DNA of 63,764 bases from Clostridiales bacterium Firm_08 (lineage in GTDB: Bacteria > Bacillota > Clostridia > Oscillospirales > QAKW01): NCBI GenBank assembly GCA_001604045.1, contig LVAN01000003.1:1-63764 (forward strand). Reading direction: 5' to 3'. Numbering within the stretch: the stretch's first letter is position 1; each line of letters opens with the position of its first letter. This document shows, one piece after another, positions 48,257 to 55,946 of this stretch. The position numbers and the translations under genes were made by a program. The notes beneath the pieces are model-generated. The model had not been told where the DNA came from, ran no database searches, and worked only from the letters and a program-made list of their open reading frames with translations.

Positions 48257-48269
48257 AACATATTTGTTT

Positions 48270-48740
48270 TTATTTCTGATTGAGAAGGAAAACGCCAAGA
48301 TTGAGATATCCCGCGAAAGTCAGCCATACGAGATAGGGCGCGAGCAGCCATCCCGCCGTTTTGTCAATGGCGCGGAAGCGCAGCAGCGTTACCAGCACGG
48401 CGATCCAGAGCGCAACCAGCCACGCGAACGAGATGCCGTACCAGCCGAAGGAAAAGAACAGAAGCGGCCAGATCAGGTTGAGAAACAGTTGGAAGCCATA
48501 GGCTTGCAGCGCGTCCCGGCGGCGTTCGTTTCCCGACATCCAGACGCGGTAGGAGGCGTAGCCCATTATAAGGTATAAAATCGTCCATACGACGGGGAAC
48601 AGCCAGCCCGGCGGGGAAAGCGGCGGCTTTTGCAGTGTTTCGAACGCCGACATCGCGTTCATCGTGATCACGCTGACCACAGCGCCCAGCGCGAGGGGCA
48701 GCAGCATACATACGGCAAGGGGTTTCCATTTGATTTTCAT
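48270..48740 (-). CDS. tspO: TspO/MBR family membrane protein
   Basis: 156 residues, five membrane helices. Family blocks KPPLSPPGWLFPVVWTILYLIMGYASYRVW and LFLNLIWPLLFFSFGW are present, with conserved Trp and Pro residues that line the porphyrin/cholesterol pocket. TspO binds tetrapyrroles and in bacteria is linked to stress and porphyrin breakdown. CAAAGGAGATATGCGAT is the ribosome site. It is divergent from the amidotransferase gene. Confidence 0.93.
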   Translation of the reverse strand: MKIKWKPLAVCMLLPLALGAVVSVITMNAMSAFETLQKPPLSPPGWLFPVVWTILYLIMGYASYRVWMSGNERRRDALQAYGFQLFLNLIWPLLFFSFGWYGISFAWLVALWIAVLVTLLRFRAIDKTAGWLLAPYLVWLTFAGYLNLGVFLLNQK

Positions 48741-48794
48741 ATCGCATATCTCCTTTGGAGTTTAGTATATGTCCGCCGGCGGAAAAATATGCAC

Positions 48795-48823
48795 TTGTAA
48801 ATCAGCGCGCGGAGTGATACAAT
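48795..48823 (+). promoter_or_regulatory. Sigma-A promoter of the amidotransferase operon
   Basis: TTGTAA (48795-48800) and TACAAT (48818-48823), 17-base spacer. The 90-base leader holds a CCCGCG...CGCGGG hairpin at about 48846-48871. A further TATAAT at about 48891 lies close to the ATG. Confidence 0.6.
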
Positions 48824-48917
48824 ATAGCGGGACAGCAGGGAATGGATCCCGCGTCATCCTTATCGCGGGTCAGCCTTATTTCATATACTGTATAATAAAA
48901 ACAGAAAGAGGCGTCAC

Positions 48918-49541
48918 ATGGCGGCAAGGATCCTGATCTCGGTCTCCGCGCGGGGAAACAGTTCATTTTACGAAACGGCGGTGGAGCGCGCCGGCGGCGT
49001 GCCCGTCGCGCGGTACGCGCCGCGGAGCGCGGACGGTTTTGACGGTTTGCTGCTCGCGGGCGGCGCGGATGTGGCGCCCCGGTTTTACGGCAGGGAAAAC
49101 CTCGGCAGCCGCGGCATCGACGAGATCCGCGACGAGGCGGAATTCCGTCTGCTCTCGCAGGCGGCGGAGGCGGGACTGCCGGTGCTGGGCATCTGCCGCG
49201 GCATGCAGGTCATAAACGTTTGGGCGGGCGGCACGCTCGCGCAGGACATCTCCGGGCACCGGGACGGCGACGGGTTCACCGAGCATGAGATCACCGCGGA
49301 CGGCGTTCTGAAAACGCTGTACGGCGGGCGGTTTATTTGCAACAGCAGTCATCACCAGGCGGTGGACACCGTCGGAAAGGGCTTCCGGATCACGGCGTGG
49401 TGCGGCAAGGTGCCGGAGGCGATGCGTCACGCGTCGCTGCCGGTCTGCGCCGTGCAGTTCCATCCCGAGCGGATGGAGGACGGCGATATCCTGTTCCGGT
49501 GGTGGATAGAAAGGGTAAAACAATGTTCGGGTATATCGTAA
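48918..49541 (+). CDS. Class I glutamine amidotransferase-like hydrolase (PuuD/peptidase C26)
   Basis: 207 residues. The nucleophile elbow is VLGICRGMQVINVWAGGTLAQDI (Cys near residue 93) and the His-Glu pair occurs in VQFHPERMEDG. LLLAGGADVAPRFYG matches the gamma-glutamyl-GABA hydrolase group, which removes gamma-linked glutamate from amines or peptides. It is somewhat shorter than PuuD (about 254). The 3' end overlaps the next start by 19 bases, so it leads a four-gene string to the VanZ gene. Confidence 0.87.
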   Translation: MAARILISVSARGNSSFYETAVERAGGVPVARYAPRSADGFDGLLLAGGADVAPRFYGRENLGSRGIDEIRDEAEFRLLSQAAEAGLPVLGICRGMQVINVWAGGTLAQDISGHRDGDGFTEHEITADGVLKTLYGGRFICNSSHHQAVDTVGKGFRITAWCGKVPEAMRHASLPVCAVQFHPERMEDGDILFRWWIERVKQCSGIS

Positions 49542-50353
49542 CAGATCCGGCGCAGCTCGATGAGGCGCAGCGGCTGAGATACCGCGCCGCGTACTGCGGG
49601 CTTTGCAGAACGCTCAAAAAACGTTTCGGGATGCGGGGCGCGGCGTCGCTCAGCAACGACATGGTGTTTTTGAATATCTTATTGGAGGCGCTTTATGAGC
49701 CGGAGAGCGCTGAATGGTCCTCCCGCTGTGTAAGGCACCCGCTGCGCCGCCGACCCAGATCGGTGAGCGTACTTACGGAATACTGCGCGGATCTGTCGCT
49801 GATCTTGGCGTACCACAACGCGATGGACGACTGGAACGATGATAAAAACCATATCGCGCTGCGCTACGCGAGATCTATCGGGCGCGGCGCGGCGGAGGCG
49901 TCCCGACGCCTTCCCTGGCAGGCGAAAGCCGTCGCGGACGCCATAGAACGCATCAACGTGTTGGAACGGCAGGCGGACATTCCGCTGGACGCCGTCGCGG
50001 ACGCGTTCGGCAAAATGCTCGGCGAGGTGTTTCCGCCGTATCCGGACGACCATTGGGCGCCGGCGTTGCGGGAGACGGGAGAGGCGCTCGGAAAGTTCAT
50101 TTATTTTATGGACGCCTACGAGGACGCCGACCGCGACGGCAAAAAGAAAAACTACAATCCTCTGCTGCCGCTCAAACAGGAGCCGGGATATGAGGAAAAG
50201 GTAAGGGAGATCCTTACGATGTTTCTCGGCGACGCCGCGGCGGCGTTCGAGAAACTGCCCGTCGTGCGGGACGCGGCGCTGCTGCGCAACGTTCTTTACG
50301 CCGGCGTATGGAGCAGGTATATGATGTTACAGAGGAAACAAGATGATCGATAA
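49523..50353 (+). CDS. DUF5685 family protein
   Basis: 276 residues. The opening MFGYIVTDPAQLDEAQRLRYRAAYCGLCRTLKKRFG is the DUF5685 signature with its CGLC motif. ADLSLILAYHNAMDDWNDDKN and FIYFMDAYEDADRDGKKKNYNP give Asp/Glu/Lys-rich helices that resemble prenyltransferase/diiron-type helix bundles. Function is unknown. It overlaps both neighbours (amidotransferase at 5', DnaJ-like at 3'), implying coupled translation. From general knowledge DUF5685 genes often stand beside a J-domain gene, as here. Confidence 0.85.
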   Translation: MFGYIVTDPAQLDEAQRLRYRAAYCGLCRTLKKRFGMRGAASLSNDMVFLNILLEALYEPESAEWSSRCVRHPLRRRPRSVSVLTEYCADLSLILAYHNAMDDWNDDKNHIALRYARSIGRGAAEASRRLPWQAKAVADAIERINVLERQADIPLDAVADAFGKMLGEVFPPYPDDHWAPALRETGEALGKFIYFMDAYEDADRDGKKKNYNPLLPLKQEPGYEEKVREILTMFLGDAAAAFEKLPVVRDAALLRNVLYAGVWSRYMMLQRKQDDR

Positions 50354-50918
50354 CGCTTACAGAACGCTCGGCGTAAGTCCTGCCGCGACGGACGACGAGA
50401 TCAAGACCGCGTACCGGAAACTTGCCAAGCGCTACCATCCGGACGCCAATCCCGGCGACGAAGCCGCCGCGAAAAAAATGGCGGAGATCAACGCCGCCTA
50501 TGATGAGATCATCGCTTTCCGGCAGGGCAAAGCGCAGGCGGATCCGTTTTCCGGCTTTTCCGGCGGCGGCAGCCGCGGCGAGTATACGGCGGTGCGGAAT
50601 TTCATTATGAACCGCCATTTTCTCGACGCGATGAATGTCCTGTCCCGGATGGAGACGAAGGACGCCGAATGGTATTTCCTCGCCGGCTACGCCCAGTACG
50701 GGCTCGGCAACCGCGCGCAGGCGCTGGAATACGCCGGCCGCGCCGTGCAGATGGATCCGAACAACGCGGAGTATCGCGGACTTCTGAACGCTCTGCGATC
50801 GGGCGGGCGCGTGTATGCCGACAATACGCGCGGCTATACCATGCCGCAAACGGACGGCGGATGGTGCTGCCGGATGATCGCTCTTAATTTGTTTTTCAAT
50901 CTTTGTTGTGGGTGTTGA
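50343..50918 (+). CDS. DnaJ-domain protein with TPR-like tail
   Basis: 191 residues. The N-terminal J domain is complete (AYRTLGVSPAATDDEIKTAYRKLAKRYHPDANPGDE) with the HPD tripeptide that stimulates DnaK. A Gly/Ser/Phe linker (FSGFSGGGS) leads to a helical repeat (WYFLAGYAQYGLGNRAQALEYAGRAVQMDPNNAEY) typical of TPR. The C-terminus is hydrophobic and Cys-rich (LNLFFNLCCGC), possibly membrane-seeking. It probably recruits DnaK to a client, perhaps the DUF5685 protein encoded in overlap. Confidence 0.9.
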   Translation: MIDNAYRTLGVSPAATDDEIKTAYRKLAKRYHPDANPGDEAAAKKMAEINAAYDEIIAFRQGKAQADPFSGFSGGGSRGEYTAVRNFIMNRHFLDAMNVLSRMETKDAEWYFLAGYAQYGLGNRAQALEYAGRAVQMDPNNAEYRGLLNALRSGGRVYADNTRGYTMPQTDGGWCCRMIALNLFFNLCCGC

Positions 50919-50919
50919 T

Positions 50920-51321
50920 ATGAAAAAATTTTTATCCTGGCTGTTTCCCGTTCTGACGGCGCTTTTGATCGCCTTCATCTTTTGGAATTCCTTTCAGGAC
51001 GCCGATGCGTCCAATGACGCGAGCAGTAAGTTCCTCTTTCTGTTCGGCGGCGATATGTTCTGGATCCGCAAGACGGCGCATTTCGCGGAATTTACGCTGC
51101 TCGGCGTTTTGCTGACGCTGGACGCGCGAAAGACCGATCTTAAAAAGGCGGTCGGCTGGCTGATCTGCGCCGCCGTGATCGTCGCGCTGACCGATGAGAC
51201 GATCCAGTCCTTTTCCATCGGGCGCTCCTCCGAGGTACGGGACGTGTGGATCGACACGGCGGGCGCCGCGCTCGGCATTTTCGTGACGACGGGATTTCTT
51301 TTGCGAAAAGGAAAAAAATAA
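50920..51321 (+). CDS. VanZ-like membrane protein
   Basis: 133 residues with four membrane helices. The motif IRKTAHFAEFTLLGVLL (polar HxxEF within helix 2) and LTDETIQSFSIGRSSEVRDVWIDTAGAALG are the VanZ family core. In glycopeptide clusters VanZ gives low-level teicoplanin resistance, but most homologues are of unknown house-keeping role. The gene starts 2 bases after the DnaJ-like stop and has no clear ribosome site, so re-initiation is likely. Confidence 0.88.
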   Translation: MKKFLSWLFPVLTALLIAFIFWNSFQDADASNDASSKFLFLFGGDMFWIRKTAHFAEFTLLGVLLTLDARKTDLKKAVGWLICAAVIVALTDETIQSFSIGRSSEVRDVWIDTAGAALGIFVTTGFLLRKGKK

Positions 51322-51323
51322 CA

Positions 51324-51352
51324 TTGCGTTTTGGTACGGAAATGTGTATAAT
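51324..51352 (+). promoter_or_regulatory. Sigma-A promoter of the DUF1292 gene
   Basis: TTGCGT (51324-51329) and TATAAT (51347-51352), 17-base spacer; AGGAGGATAAAACT precedes the ATG at 51373. Confidence 0.75.
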
Positions 51353-51372
51353 TGATATAGGAGGATAAAACT

Positions 51373-51687
51373 ATGGCAAGTGAATACGGAAATGATATTC
51401 TGACCCTCACCGATGAGGAGGGCAATGAGCTGGAATTTGAGCATATCGCGAGCGTTGAAGTGGACGGGCAGACCTATGTGGGGCTTACCGAGATCTTTGA
51501 CGACCCCGCTAAAATGCTGGAAAGCGACGGTCAGCTGATCATCATGCGCTCTATCGAGGACAACACGGGAGATACCGTGCTGGTCACGCTGGACTCCAAC
51601 GAGGAACTCGCCCGCGTCGTCAAAGAATTCGAGACGGTGCTGGGCGAGGAATACGAGATCGACGACACTGAGGAAAACGCGCAGTGA
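51373..51687 (+). CDS. DUF1292 protein (YrzB-like)
   Basis: 104 residues, acidic. It starts with a short beta domain (ILTLTDEEGNELEFEHIASVEVDGQTYVGL) typical of DUF1292, followed by VLVTLDSNEELARVVKEFE and an acidic tail (DDTEENAQ). Homologues usually sit near yrrK/ruvX and alaS, which is not so here. Function unknown. A single-gene unit followed by the structured RNA at 51698. Confidence 0.85.
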   Translation: MASEYGNDILTLTDEEGNELEFEHIASVEVDGQTYVGLTEIFDDPAKMLESDGQLIIMRSIEDNTGDTVLVTLDSNEELARVVKEFETVLGEEYEIDDTEENAQ

Positions 51688-51697
51688 TACCGATATT

Positions 51698-51882
51698 GCC
51701 CGCCGCTGCCGACCCCCGTGAATTTTAAACCTACACTACTTGAAAGGGAATGCGCTCGAAACGCTGTGTGCAAACTCTCCCGCGCCCTCGGCGCCGAAGA
51801 GAGGAGCCTGTGAGGCGGGACGGCAACTACCCACCTGGACAAAATCCGGGATTAAAAGTAACGGGGCTCGGCAGCGGCGGGC
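51698..51882 (+). ncRNA. ssrS: Structured RNA, probably 6S RNA
   Basis: A 185-nt segment is closed by a 15-bp stem GCCCGCCGCTGCCGA/TCGGCAGCGGCGGGC. A C-C mismatch and six more pairs CCCCGT/ACGGGG follow. Inside are large unpaired AU-rich flanks (GAATTTTAAACCTACAC, ATTAAAAGTA) facing each other and apical hairpins (CCTGGACAAAATCCGGG; TCCCGC/GCGGGA). Length, rod shape and opposed internal loop fit the 6S RNA that mimics an open promoter and binds sigma-A polymerase. A strong terminator follows at 51902. I have not matched it to a covariance model, so another small RNA is possible. Confidence 0.55.
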
Positions 51883-51901
51883 AAATCAAATACCGGAAAC
51901 T

Positions 51902-51930
51902 AAAAAAGCGCCCGATCGGGCGCTTTTTTC
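51902..51930. terminator. Bidirectional terminator after the 6S-like RNA
   Basis: AAAAAAGCGCCCGATCGGGCGCTTTTTT has a perfect stem with A and T runs; shared with the convergent cation transporter gene ending at 51936. Confidence 0.9.
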
Positions 51931-51935
51931 ATTGT

Positions 51936-53045
51936 TCAGTCCGTAAAGTCGGAGTCAAGGTTGATATGGACGTTGTAGCCCGGCCAGAGGGCGAGGAGAT
52001 CTTTCTCGATAGCGGCGGACAGCGCGGCACGGTCCCTTTCCGAAAAGTCCACGACGATGTCGAAGGAGACTTTGCGGGCTGTCTTGTCGATGAAAATGCC
52101 GTGTACGCCGAGAACACTCGTATGCGCTTCCGCGGTGTCGCGGACGATCCGGCGCATTTCGGCGAGTTCCTCATCCACCGTGTCGACGGCGTAGATGCCG
52201 ATGGTGAGGAACACACTGTACTTGGCGAAGACGGTGTGCTGTATCTTTTCGGAAAGCACGTGGATGTCCCGCGCGGTCAGCACGTCCGGCACCTCGATGT
52301 GGACCGAGCCGATGGCGTAAGAGGGTCCGTAGTTGTGAAGGACCAGATCGTAGGCGCCCTCCACTTCGGGGAAACTGTCCCGGATCAGCGCTTTGATGCC
52401 CCTGGTCGTCTCACTGTCCTCTCTGACGCCGAGGATGCGGTCGAGGGGATGGAGCAGAAGTTCGATGCCGGAGCGGATGATGAATATCGAGATGATGACG
52501 CCGAGGATGCCGTCGACCGAGACGCGCCACAGCATGGTCACCGCCGCGCCGACGAGGGTGGAGGCGGTGAGGATGGCGTCAAAGGAGGCGTCCTTGCCGG
52601 AGGCGATGAGCGCGTCGGAGGCGTACCGTTCTCCTTTCGCTTTGACAAAGCGGCCGAGCAGCAGTTTGACGATGATCGCGGTGATGATGACGATCAGCGT
52701 GTAAACGGTATAGTCCGCCGGCTCCGGCGCGCGGATCTTGCCCACGCTTTCGATCAGGGAGACGACGCCGGTGGCGACCAGGATCGCCGCGATGATGACG
52801 GCGCTGATATATTCGATCCGTCCGTGCCCGAAGGGATGCTTTTTATCCGGCGCGCGGCGGGCGAGCCGTACGCCGATGACGGTGATGACGGAGGATAGCG
52901 CGTCGGACAGGTTGTTGACCGCGTCCAGCACGACGGCGACCGACCCGGCAAGCAGTCCGGCGGCGGCTTTGACAGCCGCCAGCAGTACATTGGCGCCGAT
53001 GCCGATCAGGCTGACGCGTGTGATCTGTTTTTCTCGTTCATTCAT
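51936..53045 (-). CDS. Cation diffusion facilitator (CDF) family transporter
   Basis: 369 residues. Six membrane helices precede a cytoplasmic C-terminal domain. Metal-site segments are VLDAVNNLSDALSS in helix 2 (the first ligand is Asn-rich rather than His) and HPFGHGRIEYISA, with a matching DAILTASTLVGA in helix 5. The replacement of the usual HxxxD His favours Mn or Fe over Zn. An extended C-terminal half (about 290-369) is longer than in YiiP. Its start overlaps the MarR/OhrR stop by 8 bases, placing it third in an operon with TSCPD and the regulator. Confidence 0.9.
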   Translation of the reverse strand: MNEREKQITRVSLIGIGANVLLAAVKAAAGLLAGSVAVVLDAVNNLSDALSSVITVIGVRLARRAPDKKHPFGHGRIEYISAVIIAAILVATGVVSLIESVGKIRAPEPADYTVYTLIVIITAIIVKLLLGRFVKAKGERYASDALIASGKDASFDAILTASTLVGAAVTMLWRVSVDGILGVIISIFIIRSGIELLLHPLDRILGVREDSETTRGIKALIRDSFPEVEGAYDLVLHNYGPSYAIGSVHIEVPDVLTARDIHVLSEKIQHTVFAKYSVFLTIGIYAVDTVDEELAEMRRIVRDTAEAHTSVLGVHGIFIDKTARKVSFDIVVDFSERDRAALSAAIEKDLLALWPGYNVHINLDSDFTD

Positions 53046-53475
53046 CGTTCGTATCCTCCAGAATAGTGTATAATATACGGCGGAGCGCCGCCGCCTCGTC
53101 GGGCCGCATGCGCACGCACGCCGCCATTTTCAGCGGCACCCCCGCCGCTTTTTCTTTCAGTGCTTCGCCGGCTTCCGTCAGCGTTACGTTGAGGACGCGT
53201 TCGTCCTCTTTACTGCGCGCGCGCAGGACGTACCCCTTGCTTTCCAAGCCTTTGAGAAGCGGCGTGAGAGTACCGCTGTCCAGAAAGAGCGTTTGACCGA
53301 GATCCTTGACGGTGACGGTCTTTCTGTCCCACAGTACCATCATCGTGATGTACTGCGTGTAGGTCAGCCCCAGCGCGTCAAGATGAGGGCGATAGGCGCG
53401 GATCATCTTGCGGGACGCGGCGTAGAGCGGGAAACAAAGCTGGCTTTCAAGTTTCAGCGCGTTGTTATCACTCAT
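53038..53475 (-). CDS. MarR/OhrR-type redox-sensing regulator
   Basis: 145 residues from the ATG at 53475. The N-terminus LESQLCFPLYAASRKMIRAYRPHL matches OhrR, with the peroxide-sensing Cys in LCFPLYA. LGLTYTQYITMMVLWD and the winged helix VTVKDLGQTLFLDSGTLTPLLKGLESKGYV complete the MarR fold. It probably represses the promoter at 53777-53805, where an ATTGTGTACAAT dyad lies. Oxidation of the Cys would relieve repression of the downstream metal exporter and upstream TSCPD gene. Cys sensing is inferred from the motif. Confidence 0.88.
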   Translation of the reverse strand: MSDNNALKLESQLCFPLYAASRKMIRAYRPHLDALGLTYTQYITMMVLWDRKTVTVKDLGQTLFLDSGTLTPLLKGLESKGYVLRARSKEDERVLNVTLTEAGEALKEKAAGVPLKMAACVRMRPDEAAALRRILYTILEDTNDE

Positions 53476-53488
53476 GGTTTTGTTTCCT

Positions 53489-53743
53489 CTAACGGGTCTC
53501 ATTGTACGCTTTGCGTACGGCGATGGCAAGCTGATCGGCGCAGGACGTGCCCTTGTTGCCGCAGGTGTTGCCCCGCAGCGCCGAGTCGATCTCATCCACC
53601 GTCTTGCCGTTCAGCAGTTTGGAGATAGCCTTAAGGTTGCCGTGACAGCCGCCGTAAAAGGAAATATCGGTGATGACATCCCCGTCGATGTTGAATTTGA
53701 TCTGCATCGGGCAGACGTTGCGCGGTGTGAATACGTATTCCAT
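53489..53743 (-). CDS. TSCPD domain protein (TIGR03905-like)
   Basis: 84 residues. The protein has VFTPRNVCPMQIKFNID, FYGGCHGNLKAISKLLNG and RGNTCGNKGTSCADQLA, the latter giving the TSCPD motif. Four Cys could bind metal or sense redox. The domain also closes some B12-dependent ribonucleotide reductases, where it is regulatory. It is first in an operon with the OhrR-type regulator and the CDF transporter. GGAGGAGATTTT is the ribosome site. Confidence 0.87.
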   Translation of the reverse strand: MEYVFTPRNVCPMQIKFNIDGDVITDISFYGGCHGNLKAISKLLNGKTVDEIDSALRGNTCGNKGTSCADQLAIAVRKAYNETR

Positions 53744-53761
53744 AAAATCTCCTCCAATAAA

Positions 53762-53805
53762 ATTGTGTACAATCAAATTATAAACAATTTTTCTACCGCT
53801 GTCAA
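53762..53805 (-). promoter_or_regulatory. Promoter and operator-like dyad of the TSCPD-OhrR-CDF operon
   Basis: On the minus strand TTGACA (53800-53805) and TATAAT (53777-53782) are spaced 17 bases. Directly downstream, ATTGTGTACAAT (53762-53773) forms a near-perfect dyad similar to OhrR/MarR operators. Another AATTGT half-site overlaps the spacer. Autoregulation is inferred. Confidence 0.7.
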
Positions 53806-53823
53806 GATTTTACGGTTTTTTTG

Positions 53824-53852
53824 TTGAAAAAACGACCGGAGCGTGTTATACT
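53824..53852 (+). promoter_or_regulatory. Sigma-A promoter of the SGNH-like/MATE/AKR operon
   Basis: TTGAAA (53824-53829) and TATACT (53847-53852), 17-base spacer; first ATG choices at 53876 and 53882. Confidence 0.75.
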
Positions 53853-53881
53853 AATCAATATATGGAATGTGAGGGATGAAA

Positions 53882-54577
53882 ATGAACGTACTTTGTATCG
53901 GAAACAGTTTTTCGCAGGACGCGACCACCTTCGTGCATCAGATCTCGCAAGGGGAGATCGACGTTTATAACCTGTATATCGGCGGCTGTACGCTGGAACG
54001 GCACTACCGCAATATGCTGGGGGAAAAGCGGGAATATATGCTGGAGGTCAACGGGACGTCGACCGGATTTCGCGTCGGCCTGCAGGAGGCGCTGCTCACA
54101 CGGCCGTGGGATATCGTAACGGTCCAGCAGCAGAGCGCGGCGAGCGCCCGGGAGGAGTCTTTCGAGCCCTATCTTACGGAACTTGTGGCGATGATCCGCA
54201 GGTACTGCCCGAAAGCGGAGATATGGATGCATCAAAGCTGGGCTTACGAGGCGGGAAGCGCGCGGATGGAGACCGTGCCTTTCCGTACGCCGGCGGAAAT
54301 GCTGGCAAAGGTCGTTACAAACTATGAAAAAGCCGCGGACCGGATCGGCGCCGCGGACATCCTGCCGTCTGGGAAACTGATGAGCGCGCTCGTATCATCG
54401 GGCATCACGCCGGTCTACCGCGACGGACTGCACGCTTCCTACGACGTCGGACGGTGGGCGCTGGGACTGATGTGGGCGGAAAAACTGCTCGGTCGGGAAG
54501 TGGAAACGAACTTTACGGCGGGCATTGACGAAAAGACGCTGGATCATATCCGCACCGTTGTGAAAAAAGTGAGGTAG
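53882..54577 (+). CDS. DUF4886/SGNH-hydrolase-like protein
   Basis: 231 residues. MNVLCIGNSFSQDATTFVHQI contains the GNSFS block of DUF4886-type SGNH esterases (nucleophile Ser). WDIVTVQQQSAASAREESFEPY follows, and DGLHASYDVGRWALGLMW carries the Asp/His of the catalytic dyad. It probably removes acyl groups from carbohydrates or lipids in the cytoplasm (no signal peptide). GAGGG at 53871 fits the ATG at 53882 better than that at 53876. The stop is followed after one base by the MATE gene. Confidence 0.8.
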   Translation: MNVLCIGNSFSQDATTFVHQISQGEIDVYNLYIGGCTLERHYRNMLGEKREYMLEVNGTSTGFRVGLQEALLTRPWDIVTVQQQSAASAREESFEPYLTELVAMIRRYCPKAEIWMHQSWAYEAGSARMETVPFRTPAEMLAKVVTNYEKAADRIGAADILPSGKLMSALVSSGITPVYRDGLHASYDVGRWALGLMWAEKLLGREVETNFTAGIDEKTLDHIRTVVKKVR

Positions 54578-54578
54578 T

Positions 54579-55946
54579 ATGTCGGAAAATCCTATGGGGA
54601 CGCGATCCGTCCCCCGTCTTTTGGCGGCGATGGCGATCCCGTCGGTCATCGCCAATCTCGTCAACGCGCTTTATAATATCGTCGATCAGATCTTTATCGG
54701 TCATACCATCGGGTATCTCGGCAACGCCGCGACCAATGTCGCGTTTCCGCTGACGACGATGTGTCTTGCCATCGGGCTGATGGTGGGTCTGGGCGCGGCG
54801 TCGGGGTTCAATCTGGAACTCGGACGGGGGGATCCCGAGATCTCCCGCAAATACGCCGGTACGGCGTTCAGCACGCTGTGGATCAGCGGCGCCGTCATTA
54901 TGATCGTCGTCCGTCTGTCCCTGACGCCGATGATGATCGCTTTCGGCGCGACGGAGAATATTTTGACTTACGCGACGGAGTACGCGGGCGTTACGTCGCT
55001 CGGCATCCCCTTTTTGCTGTTTTCCATCGGCACGGCGCCGCTGGTAAGGGGAGACGGCAGCGCGAATTACTCGATGGCGGCGCTCGTGACGGGCGCGGTG
55101 GTCAATATCGCGCTGGACGCTCTCTTTATGTTCGGCTTTGGTATGGGTATGAAGGGCGCCGCGTGGGCGACGGTCATCGGACAGGCGGTCAGCGCCCTGA
55201 TGCTCGCCCTGTATTTCAGACGTTTTAAAAACGTGAAATTCGAGGCGCGGGATTTTATTCCCCGCCTGCGGGTGCTCGGCAGGATCATGGCGCTTGGGCT
55301 TTCCTCGTTCGCGTTTCAGGCGTCCACCCTGCTGGTCCAGATCACCGTCAACAATCTGCTTCGCAAATACGGCGCGCAGTCGGTCTACGGCAGTGACGTC
55401 ACCATCGCGGCGGCGGGCATCCTGCAAAAGATCAACGCCATTTTTATCGCCATGGTCATCGGCGTGGTGCAGGGCGCGCAGCCGATCTGTTCTTTCAACT
55501 ACGGCGCGAAAAAATACGGCCGCGTGCGGCAGACGGTCCGTCTGTCGCTGATCGTCACCACAAGCATCTCGGTCGGAATGTTCCTGATGATGCAGCTCTT
55601 TCCCCGGCAGATCGTCGGGCTGTTCGGCGGCGGTTCGGACGCGTATTTCCGGTTTGCCGTCGTCTTTGCCAGAGGATTTATGCTCTGCACCTTTCTCAAC
55701 GGCGCGCAGATATTCTGCGCCACCTTTTTCCCCGCCATCGGCAAAGCGGGCAAGGGCGCGATCATCTCGCTGTCCAAACAGCTTGTGTTCCTGCTGCCGT
55801 TTTTGCTAATCCTTTCACGCATTTTCGGGATCTACGGCGTCATTTACGCCGCGCCGGTCACCGACGCGCTCGCCTTTCTGCTGGCGGGCGGGATGCTGTT
55901 TTTTGAACTGAAAAGTATGCCGAAGGGAGATAGCGATGTTTCCTGA
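54579..55946 (+). CDS. MATE-family efflux transporter 2
   Basis: 455 residues, twelve membrane helices. MSENPMGTRSVPRLLAAMAIPSVIANLVNALYNIVDQIFIGHTIG is the typical start of the MepA/DinF-like MATE group. QPICSFNYGAKKYGRVR in the second half is another family block. It exports cationic or other toxic compounds by ion antiport. It is distinct from MATE 1 (20189-21577), with little shared sequence beyond family features. It overlaps the aldo-keto reductase start by 11 bases. Confidence 0.9.
   Translation: MSENPMGTRSVPRLLAAMAIPSVIANLVNALYNIVDQIFIGHTIGYLGNAATNVAFPLTTMCLAIGLMVGLGAASGFNLELGRGDPEISRKYAGTAFSTLWISGAVIMIVVRLSLTPMMIAFGATENILTYATEYAGVTSLGIPFLLFSIGTAPLVRGDGSANYSMAALVTGAVVNIALDALFMFGFGMGMKGAAWATVIGQAVSALMLALYFRRFKNVKFEARDFIPRLRVLGRIMALGLSSFAFQASTLLVQITVNNLLRKYGAQSVYGSDVTIAAAGILQKINAIFIAMVIGVVQGAQPICSFNYGAKKYGRVRQTVRLSLIVTTSISVGMFLMMQLFPRQIVGLFGGGSDAYFRFAVVFARGFMLCTFLNGAQIFCATFFPAIGKAGKGAIISLSKQLVFLLPFLLILSRIFGIYGVIYAAPVTDALAFLLAGGMLFFELKSMPKGDSDVS

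Larger units (their letters stand above)
47950..48265. other. Gene-free interval with three hairpin elements
   Basis: No gene was seen. It contains GCAGTCTGCCAG at both ends (47952, 48186), each followed by a TGTCAAA motif. A terminator-like hairpin AAGCCTTGC/GCAAGGCTT with T4 (48082-48104), a long stem-loop (48115-48166) and a terminator (48226-48256) also lie here. The layout resembles a dispersed intergenic repeat or a small RNA locus. Confidence 0.55.
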
